A stretch of 13,781 nt of DNA, taken from NCBI GenBank assembly GCA_046726955.1, contig JBKPBQ010000027.1:1-13781 (forward strand), written 5' to 3'. This document shows, piece after piece, positions 8,937 to 13,781 of this stretch (its first letter is position 1; each line of letters opens with the position of its first letter). The translations under genes were made by a program, and so were the position numbers. Source of the DNA: CAVPGH01 sp046726955 (GTDB lineage Bacteria; Acidobacteriota; Vicinamibacteria; Fen-336). The notes below the pieces were generated by a model. That model was not told where the DNA came from, did no database searches, and worked only from the letters and a program-made list of their open reading frames with translations.

Positions 8937-9007
8937 GCCTCGACGGGAAAGCTGCGTTACCGGTCTTCGAGCGAGCGGCAGTATACATTGGCGCGGAATC
9001 CTGGGGC
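8937..9007. promoter_or_regulatory. Divergent promoter region between the reverse NHL gene and the HupE-like gene
   Basis: The 86-base gap between two divergent starts must hold promoters for both. A local AT-rich patch contains TATACA (8982-8987, within the small palindrome GTATAC 8981-8986), a plausible -10 for the rightward gene. TTACCG at 8957-8962 is a weak -35 candidate with a long 19-base spacer. No operator of a known type is recognised. Confidence 0.35.
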
Positions 9008-10387
9008 ATGCGCGTCACCCGCCGTCTGCAAACGTCCCCCGCGAGGCGCTTCCTGAGGCTCGTCGCCTGGGGAGGCCGCGCCGCGGCACTGGTCGCCCTC
9101 GCGGCGACGGCCGGGGCGCACGAGATCGCGGCGGACGTGAAGGTGCAGGTCTTTCTCAAGCCCGAAGGCCAGCGGCTCGCGGTTTTGCTGCGTGTCCCGC
9201 TCGCCGCCCTGCGCGACGTGGACTATCCGCTGGGGATCAGCCAATCGCTGGACGTCGCGCGCGCCCGGCCCCTGCTCGTGGACGCGGCCGAGCGGTGGAT
9301 CGTCGAGCCTCTCGAGCTATTCGAGGACGACACCCGGCTCGCCGCCCCGGCGATCACCGCCCTCCGCCTGTCGCTGCCGTCGGACCGGAGCTTCGGCAGC
9401 TACGAGGACGCGGCGGTACACCTGGCCCAGACGCCCGACGATTCCGAGGAGCTCCCCTGGCGGCAGGCCATGCTCGACCTCCGGCTCGAGTACACCATCC
9501 GGTCCCCCGCCTCGCGATTCTCGATACGCCCCGCATTCGACCGGCTGGGTCTCCGCGTCCTCACAGTCCTCCGCTTCCTGCCTCCAGGAGGCGCCGTCCG
9601 TGCCTTCGAGCTCTCGGGCGATCCGGGCCTCGTCCGGCTCGACCCCCGCTGGCACCAGGCCGCGCTGCGGTTCGTCGCTCTCGGCTTCTCGCACATCCTC
9701 GAGGGTACGGATCACCTGCTCTTCCTGTTCTGCCTGGTGATCCCGTTCCGCCGCTGGCGCGCGCTCGTCCTCATCGTCACTTCGTTCACGGTGGCCCACT
9801 CGGTCACGCTCATCGCCTCGGCGCTGGGCTTCGCCCCGGAGGCCCAATGGTTTCCCCCGCTCGTCGAAACGCTCATCGCCGCCTCCATCGTCTACATGGC
9901 GCTCGAGAACATCGTGGGGCCCCGCCTGCGCCGGCGCTGGACGATCACGTTCCTCTTCGGCCTCGTCCACGGCTTCGGCTTCTCGTTCGCTCTCCGCGAC
10001 ACGCTGCAGTTCGCGGGATCCCACCTGCTGACGTCCCTGCTGTCCTTCAACGTCGGTGTCGAGCTCGGTCAGCTCGCCGTGCTCGTCGTCCTGGTCCCCG
10101 CGCTGGAGCTCCTCTTCCGCAAGGCCGTCCCGGAGCGCGTGGGCACGATCATCCTCTCCGCGCTGGTGGCGCACACGGGCTGGCACTGGATGACGGAGCG
10201 CTGGGCCCGCCTGCGGCAGTTCCCCTGGGAGTGGCCCACGGTCAACGCGGCCTTTCTCGCAAGCGCCACGCTCTGGCTCATCGCAGTGGTCGCCCTCGCG
10301 GGACTCTTCTGGCTCGTCTTCGGCGTCCTGCTACGGTCGCTGCGCGCAAACGCGGCCGCGAGCGCGGACGACCAAGAGAAAGCTTGA
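9008..10387 (+). CDS. HupE/UreJ_2-family membrane protein with large extracytoplasmic N-terminal domain
   Basis: A 459-residue protein. Residues 1-37 look like a signal peptide with cleavage at TAGA|HE, leaving His as the first mature residue. About 190 residues of extracytoplasmic beta-rich domain follow. The C-terminal half is a polytopic membrane domain (about 215-445) with the HupE/UreJ_2 signature motifs: FSHILEGTDHLLFLF (H229, D235, H236), SFTVAHSVTL (H264), ETLIAASIVYMALENI, FGLVHGFGFSFAL (H321), FNVGVELGQL and HTGWHW. HupE/UreJ proteins are linked to nickel or other metal uptake. The two-domain subfamily seen here is widespread outside hydrogenase and urease loci, and its substrate is not settled; the conserved His/Asp residues in membrane segments fit a metal-handling role. 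No hydrogenase or urease genes are visible in the window. The ribosome site is weak (GGGG just before ATG). A GTAGCC hairpin follows at 10407-10423. Confidence 0.88.
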   Translation: MRVTRRLQTSPARRFLRLVAWGGRAAALVALAATAGAHEIAADVKVQVFLKPEGQRLAVLLRVPLAALRDVDYPLGISQSLDVARARPLLVDAAERWIVEPLELFEDDTRLAAPAITALRLSLPSDRSFGSYEDAAVHLAQTPDDSEELPWRQAMLDLRLEYTIRSPASRFSIRPAFDRLGLRVLTVLRFLPPGGAVRAFELSGDPGLVRLDPRWHQAALRFVALGFSHILEGTDHLLFLFCLVIPFRRWRALVLIVTSFTVAHSVTLIASALGFAPEAQWFPPLVETLIAASIVYMALENIVGPRLRRRWTITFLFGLVHGFGFSFALRDTLQFAGSHLLTSLLSFNVGVELGQLAVLVVLVPALELLFRKAVPERVGTIILSALVAHTGWHWMTERWARLRQFPWEWPTVNAAFLASATLWLIAVVALAGLFWLVFGVLLRSLRANAAASADDQEKA

Positions 10388-10406
10388 CCCTCCACGACGC
10401 CGCGGC

Positions 10407-10423
10407 GTAGCCTTCGGGGCTAC
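10407..10423 (+). terminator. Intergenic hairpin, possible weak terminator
   Basis: GTAGCC (10407-10412) and GGCTAC (10418-10423) form a six-base-pair stem around a TTCGG loop, or equivalently a C(UUCG)G-capped variant, in the 55 bases between the HupE-like and aminotransferase genes. There is no T-run afterwards, so a classical Rho-independent terminator is not proven. It may be a transcript-processing or attenuating hairpin. Confidence 0.35.
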
Positions 10424-10442
10424 TCGGGAAGCGGGCGAGGTC

Positions 10443-11696
10443 ATGAGCTCTCACTATCGCCGCCTCACGCGGATGCGCCGGCGGGAATGGCTCGTCGCGG
10501 GAGCCGGAGCGCTGCTCGCGACGGCGAAGGGCTCGGTCGCACCTTCCGTGGCCGCGGAGACCTCTCGCCTGCCCGGCAAGGCCGACTTCCCCCTCGCGGC
10601 GAGACGGACCTACTTCAACAACGCCGGCTACCACCCGATGAGCGTCCAGGCCTCGCGGGCCGTCGCGGACTACCTGGAGCGGCGGACCGAGGGGACGAGG
10701 GAGCCGGACTGGGACGTGTCCACGGCCGTGAAGCGGGAGTTTGCCGCGCTCGTCAACGCGCGACCGGCGACGGTCAGCTACGTGACGAGCACGATGGTGG
10801 GCGAGAACCTCGTGGTCGCAGGGCTGGGGATAGCCAAGGGCGGAGGCAACGTCGTCACCGACGCCCTCCACTTCGAGGGCTCGCTCTACCTCTACGGATC
10901 GCTGCGCGAGCGCGGTGTCGACGTGCGCGTCGTCCGCCCCCGCGACTGGCGGATCGACCCTCGCGACCTCGAGAAAGCCGTAGACCGGAACACGAAGCTC
11001 GTCGCCGTCTCACTCGTCTCGTACCTCAACGGCTTCCAGCACGACCTGAAGGCGGTCGCGGACCTCGCGCACGCGCACGGGGCCTATGTGTACGCCGACA
11101 TCATCCAGGCCGCGGGCGCGGTGCCGGTGGACGTCACGGCCGCGGGTGTCGACTTCTGCGCCTGCGCCACCTACAAGTGGCTCATGGGCGACTTCGGCCT
11201 CGGGTTCTTCTACGTGCGCGAGGACCTGCTGGACCGCGTGCTCCCCCGCGTCCAGTACGGCTGGCGGCAGTTCGAGAAGTTCGAGTACCACATGCTGCCC
11301 GGCGATTCGCCCGGCGACTTCCCTGCCACCTGGCGCACGCTCGGCGGCGCGCCCGGGCACTTCGAGATGGGCACGTTCTCGCGCACCGCCGAGGCCTGCC
11401 TGGCCCACTCGCTCCGGCTCATCCGCGAGGTCGGCGTCGAGCAGATCCAGGCCCACGCGCAGTCGCTCACGGCGCGGCTGCAGAAGGAGCTTCCGGCGCT
11501 CGGCTTCGAGCCCCTCACTCCGGCGGGGAGCCGCACGCCGATCGTGACGTTCGTCGTCAAGGACCCCGAGGGGGTGGCGGCCAAGCTCGCCCGGGCCGGG
11601 GTGGAGGTCAAGCTCGAGCAGCACTACATGCGCGTCTCGCCGTCCGTCTACAACGACCAGGACGACGTGGACCGGCTGCTGAACGCGCTGAGCTGA
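10443..11696 (+). CDS. Tat-exported class-V aminotransferase-like PLP protein
   Basis: A 417-residue protein from ATG 10443; an in-frame ATG at 10473 is also possible and would begin right at the export signal. Residues 11-29 carry a twin-arginine-type signal (MRRREWLVAGAGALLATAK, R13 R14), followed by a class-V aminotransferase fold. Key residues are present: D219 and Q222 in YADIIQAAGAVPVD (PLP ring nitrogen and phenolic oxygen contacts) and the Schiff-base lysine K245 in CATYKWLMGDFG. The N-terminal YFNNAGYHPMS motif is the usual substrate/PLP loop of the isopenicillin-N-epimerase, kynureninase and cysteine-desulfurase-like group. The C-terminal small domain ends in HYMRVSPSVYNDQDD. The precise substrate cannot be deduced: the region lacks the desulfurase-style cysteine loop that I would need to call it NifS-like. 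Export by Tat fits a cofactor-loaded folded enzyme. It stands 16 bases before the Tat peroxiredoxin gene, so the two are probably co-transcribed. Confidence 0.87.
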   Translation: MSSHYRRLTRMRRREWLVAGAGALLATAKGSVAPSVAAETSRLPGKADFPLAARRTYFNNAGYHPMSVQASRAVADYLERRTEGTREPDWDVSTAVKREFAALVNARPATVSYVTSTMVGENLVVAGLGIAKGGGNVVTDALHFEGSLYLYGSLRERGVDVRVVRPRDWRIDPRDLEKAVDRNTKLVAVSLVSYLNGFQHDLKAVADLAHAHGAYVYADIIQAAGAVPVDVTAAGVDFCACATYKWLMGDFGLGFFYVREDLLDRVLPRVQYGWRQFEKFEYHMLPGDSPGDFPATWRTLGGAPGHFEMGTFSRTAEACLAHSLRLIREVGVEQIQAHAQSLTARLQKELPALGFEPLTPAGSRTPIVTFVVKDPEGVAAKLARAGVEVKLEQHYMRVSPSVYNDQDDVDRLLNALS

Positions 11697-11702
11697 GGGA
11701 GG
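11697..11702 (+). promoter_or_regulatory. Ribosome binding site of the peroxiredoxin gene
   Basis: AGGGAGG spans the end of the aminotransferase gene and the start of the spacer (GGGAGG core at about 11697-11702), 10 bases before the ATG at 11713. It supports that start and translation as the second gene of an operon. Confidence 0.6.
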
Positions 11703-11712
11703 TCGATTTCGA

Positions 11713-12375
11713 ATGGAGCGATCGCGGCGGTCGTTTCTCGCAGGAGCAGCGGGCTTGATAGCCCTGGGCCGGGCAGCGCAGGCGCAGGCGCAGGACCCAC
11801 CGCGATCGGACCTCATGACCCTGCCCAAGGACTTGCCGGTCCCCGTGGACGACGGCGCCTGCAAGCACTTGCCCGGGATGGCGGTGCCCGCGATCAAGCT
11901 GCGCTCCACGAAGGACCGCCTCGTCGATCTCTCGGCCGAGACGACCCCTCGAGTCGTCGTCTACTGCTATCCGCGCACGGGCCAGCCCGGTCAGCCGATC
12001 CGCCCGGAATGGGACGCGATTCCCGGCGCCCGCGGCTGCACGCCCGAGACGTGCGCTTTCCGCGACCACCACCGAGACCTGCAGAAGCTCGGGGCCGAGG
12101 TCTACGGCTTCAGCACGCAGACGAGCGACTACCAGAAGGAGATGGTGGAGCGGCTGCACGTGCCGTTCGAGGTCCTGAGCGACGCCGACCTCGCCTTCGT
12201 GCACGCCCTGCGCCTGCCCACCTTCGAGTACGACGGGATGACGCTGGTCAAGCGCCTGACCCTCGTCGTGTCGAAGGGTCGGATCGAGAAGGTCTTCTAC
12301 CCCGTCTTCCCGCCGGACAGCCACGCGGCCGAGGTGATCGCGTGGCTGACGAGCCATCCCCGCCCGGGCGCCTGA
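11713..12375 (+). CDS. Tat-exported PrxQ/BCP-like peroxiredoxin
   Basis: A 220-residue protein with a textbook twin-arginine signal (SRRSFLAGAAGLIALG, R5 R6), cleavage probably near AQAQ at 24-27. The rest is a thioredoxin-fold peroxiredoxin. After VVYCYPRTG comes an insertion of about 15 residues (GQPIRPEWDAIPGARG), then GCTPETCAFRDHH, where C109 is the peroxidatic cysteine and C114, five residues later, the resolving cysteine as in PrxQ/BCP enzymes. GFSTQTSDYQKE and PFEVLSDADLAFVHALRLPTFE follow the family pattern. It would reduce hydrogen peroxide or organic peroxides outside the cytoplasm and needs an exported thiol donor. The converging thioredoxin-like selenoprotein, whose stop codon is 18 bases away, is a natural candidate (inference). 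The gene is likely in one operon with the PLP protein upstream. Confidence 0.9.
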   Translation: MERSRRSFLAGAAGLIALGRAAQAQAQDPPRSDLMTLPKDLPVPVDDGACKHLPGMAVPAIKLRSTKDRLVDLSAETTPRVVVYCYPRTGQPGQPIRPEWDAIPGARGCTPETCAFRDHHRDLQKLGAEVYGFSTQTSDYQKEMVERLHVPFEVLSDADLAFVHALRLPTFEYDGMTLVKRLTLVVSKGRIEKVFYPVFPPDSHAAEVIAWLTSHPRPGA

Positions 12376-12381
12376 TCAGGC
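12370..12381. terminator. Small palindrome in the convergent gap, possible weak bidirectional terminator
   Basis: GCCTGATCAGGC is a perfect 12-base palindrome that overlaps the peroxiredoxin stop codon (12373-12375) and lies in the 18-base gap between two convergent genes. As RNA it gives only a four-base-pair stem with a GAUC loop and no U-run, so a terminator role is tentative. Confidence 0.25.
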
Positions 12382-12393
12382 CGCCGGGACGAC

Positions 12394-12963
12394 TCAGCGA
12401 GCCGTCTTCCCGTCGCTACAGTCTCCGGGCGCCTCGTCGAGGAGCGCCCCGATCCGCGCTTCGAGCTCGGTCCCGCTCCGCTCTCCGGAGTGAACCTCGC
12501 CGATCGTGTGCGCCCGTATCCGGCCGCACCGGTCGACGACGTAGAGCGAAGGCCAGTACTGGTTCCCGAGGGCGTTCCAGTACGCGGAGTCGTTGTCGAG
12601 GAGCTGGGGAAAGTCGAGGCCCCGCGCGCGCACGGCGTCCTCGACCGAGGCCCGCGGACGCTCGAAGGAGAGCTCGGGCGTGTGGATGCCCACCACGCGC
12701 AGGCCCCTCTCCGCGTAACGCTGCTTGATCTCCCTGACCCAGGGGATCGTGCGGACGCAGTTGATTCAGCCGAACGTCCAGACGTCCAGGAGGACGACGT
12801 GGCCACGCAGCGACTCCCACGTCTGGGGCGTGCCGATCCAGCGCGCCGGATCGGCCGTGGGAAAGGGCGGGGCGATCGGCGCCGACTCTCCGCGAACCTG
12901 GTGACTCGCGATCGCGAGCACGACGGCGAGGCAGGAGAGCAGCCCGGCCAGACGGGTTCTCAC
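12394..12963 (-). CDS. Exported TlpA/DipZ-like thioredoxin-fold selenoprotein (UxxC), read through in-frame TGA
   Basis: On the minus strand a single frame runs from GTG 12963 to TGA at 12396-12394, interrupted only by TGA at 12768-12766. Reading that codon as selenocysteine gives 189 residues. Residues 1 to about 28 (MRTRLAGLLSCLAVVLAIAS) form a signal peptide. Then comes LRGHVVLLDVWTFG-U66-INC69, followed by VRTIPWVREIKQRYAERGL, VVGIHTPELSFERP, LLDNDSAYWNALGNQYWPSL and YVVDRCGRIRAHTIGE. These are family motifs of TlpA/DipZ-like thioredoxin domains, whose normal active site is WTxxCINCxRT, so the TGA sits precisely at the first (nucleophilic) cysteine. A SECIS-type hairpin follows at 12721-12760. 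The longer GTG start at 13032 overlaps the HD-GYP gene and is less likely; no strong SD is present for either. Predicted role: extracytoplasmic thiol/selenol oxidoreductase. A TGC-to-TGA nonsense mutation or read error is the alternative. The selenocysteine genes selA, selB, selC and selD are not in the window. Confidence 0.82.
12721..12760 (-). promoter_or_regulatory. Candidate bacterial SECIS element within the selenoprotein gene
   Basis: In the mRNA just after the UGA, an inner stem-loop at 12748-12727 pairs GAUC with GAUC and CCCU with AGGG around the five-base loop GGGUC (12740-12736), with one bulged A (12731). An outer CUGC/GCAG helix (12760-12757 with 12724-12721) extends it across an internal loop of eight and two bases. 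The apical loop begins 25 bases after the UGA and has G in its first two positions. This matches the known bacterial SECIS requirements of distance and loop guanines. I folded it by eye and calculated no energy. Confidence 0.65.
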
Positions 12964-13009
12964 TCTCTGGACAACGCTCCCGGCTGCCCGACTATTCCCG
13001 GTGAGCCCG

Positions 13010-13781
13010 TCAGCCCGCGAGAAGGCCCGCACGACGGCGGTGCTCCGCGACGAGAGCCCGGACGATCGCCGGGTCGAACTGCTTGCCCGCGACCCGCTCC
13101 AGCTCGGCGAGGATGTCCGCCGGCGGCCGCATGGGGTTGTTGGAGGTCATGGCGTCGAGCGCGTCGGCCACGGCCACCACGCGCGCCCCGAAGGGGATCT
13201 CCTCCCGGCTCAGGCCGTGGGGATAGCCCTTGCCGTCCCAGCGCTCGTGGTGGGCCTCGATGATGCGCGGCACCTCGTTCCAGGGGCTGATCGGGGAGAC
13301 GAGCTGCACGCCGATCGCGACGTGCTGCTGGAGCGTCTGCCGCTGCGCCTCCGTCAGCCCGCCCTCGGTGCGGAGCAGCTCGGGGTCGAGCCCGAGCTTG
13401 CCGATGTCGTGGAGGAGGGCTCCGAAGTGCACTTGCCGCTGCTCCTCCTCGCTGCGGTCCAGGGCGGCCACGATCATGTCGGCGAAGGCGGCGACGGAGC
13501 GCGAGTGCATCGGGTAGCGGGTGTCCGTCTTCTCGAGGAACGACACGAGCAGCTCGGCGGTGGTGGTGAACGTGTCGACCCAGCGGGCGCGGCCGAGAGC
13601 GGCCACGAGCCCCACGGCCGCCCCTCGCGCCAGGCGCGTGAGGTCCTCTTCCTCGGCCTGGCCGAAGCCGCCGTCGCGGCCGGCGAGCAGCAACGCGCCG
13701 CGCAGCTCCCCGGAGACCAGGGGCAGGACGATGAAGCCCGGCTTCGCGCTCGTGAGCCCGTCCACGAACGAGGAGTAGCCG
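13010..13781 (-). CDS. GAF/HD-GYP domain protein (probable cyclic-di-GMP phosphodiesterase), C-terminal part
   Basis: The frame enters from the right edge and ends at TGA 13012-13010, giving 256 C-terminal residues; the true start lies outside the window. The first 60 residues (FIVLPLVSGELRGALLLAGR and on) look like the end of a GAF-type sensor domain. Then comes an HD-GYP domain: histidine in YPMHSRSVAAFA, the HD pair in HDIGKLG (13398-13412), HVAIGVQLVSPI, and EAHHERWDGKGYPHGLS (about 13214-13264), which contains the HHE and GYP signatures, followed by IPFGARVVAVADALDAMTSN. All visible metal-binding and GYP residues are intact, so c-di-GMP hydrolysis is likely. The protein ends soon after the domain (AEHRRRAGLLAG). 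The selenoprotein gene follows 46 bases downstream on the same strand and may share its transcript. Confidence 0.9.
   Translation of the reverse strand, partial: GYSSFVDGLTSAKPGFIVLPLVSGELRGALLLAGRDGGFGQAEEEDLTRLARGAAVGLVAALGRARWVDTFTTTAELLVSFLEKTDTRYPMHSRSVAAFADMIVAALDRSEEEQRQVHFGALLHDIGKLGLDPELLRTEGGLTEAQRQTLQQHVAIGVQLVSPISPWNEVPRIIEAHHERWDGKGYPHGLSREEIPFGARVVAVADALDAMTSNNPMRPPADILAELERVAGKQFDPAIVRALVAEHRRRAGLLAG

Noticed and set aside
9317..10186. A 289-codon minus-strand frame opposite the HupE-like gene
   Set aside because: Highly charged, repetitive Glu/Arg/Asp content typical of an antisense read of a GC-rich membrane protein gene; no motif seen.
7860..10410. Long plus-strand frames at 7860-9056 and 8569-10410
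   Set aside because: The first is antisense to the reverse NHL gene. The second runs antisense to that gene and then out of frame across the HupE-like gene. Neither has a domain or a plausible start.
12001..12035. The 15-residue insertion before the peroxidatic Cys as an abnormal feature
   Set aside because: I recall the YPRTG ... GARGCTPxxCAFRDH arrangement as a regular pattern in one peroxiredoxin subgroup, so it is probably a family trait and not a lesion.
11713..12375. Possibility that the peroxiredoxin is also a selenoprotein
   Set aside because: Both active-site codons at 12037-12039 and 12052-12054 are TGC, and no in-frame TGA occurs before the stop.
12394..13032. Two separate small genes, or a frameshifted pseudogene, in place of one selenoprotein gene
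   Set aside because: The two halves lie in the same frame, so no frameshift is involved. The break is a single TGA exactly at a redox-active Cys position, and a SECIS-like hairpin follows. The downstream half alone would lack the active site and a credible start.
1..13781. tRNA or rRNA genes, CRISPR arrays, insertion sequences, attachment sites
   Set aside because: No regularly spaced direct repeats, transposase motifs, terminal inverted repeats or tRNA-like cloverleaf sequence were noticed by eye. Coding density leaves little room, with no gene-free stretch above 130 bases.

Overview
This is a 13.8 kb stretch of GC-rich bacterial chromosome, dense in genes and with no mobile element, tRNA, rRNA or CRISPR array that I could see. 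Nearly every complete protein carries an export signal (Sec or Tat). The content is a giant C25-family peptidase, paired NHL propellers, a HupE/UreJ-type membrane protein, and Tat-exported enzymes. This would suit a soil or sediment lineage such as Acidobacteriota or a deltaproteobacterial relative. That placement is inference from gene style and is not proven by any marker gene.

Layout from left to right. A 5'-part of an exported amidohydrolase runs leftward off the window (1-433). Divergent from it is a roughly 2000-residue multidomain surface protein ending in a gingipain-like cysteine peptidase (558-6593). Next come two beta-propeller (NHL) proteins placed tail to tail (6687-7706 forward, 7719-8921 reverse). 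A short divergent promoter region leads to a HupE/UreJ-like membrane protein (9008-10387). A probable two-gene unit follows: a Tat-exported class-V aminotransferase-like PLP protein (10443-11696) and a Tat-exported PrxQ-like peroxiredoxin (11713-12375). Converging on these from the right are a GAF/HD-GYP protein (13010 to beyond the window end) and, downstream on the same strand, an exported thioredoxin-fold protein (12394-12963).

The main discovery is in that last gene. Its reading frame is interrupted by a single in-frame TGA at 12766-12768. The TGA falls exactly where the TlpA/DipZ-like thioredoxin family has the first cysteine of its CxxC site (WTxxCINC becomes WTFG-U-INC). The frame is intact and family-like on both sides. 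An RNA hairpin of bacterial SECIS type follows the TGA: stem 12727-12748, GGGUC loop beginning 25 nt after the codon. I read this as a selenocysteine-containing (UxxC) periplasmic thioredoxin-like protein. A standard gene caller would split it into two fragments or call it a pseudogene. Its neighbour is a Tat-exported peroxiredoxin whose stop lies 18 bases away, so the two may form an extracytoplasmic peroxide/thiol redox pair. That functional link is inference.
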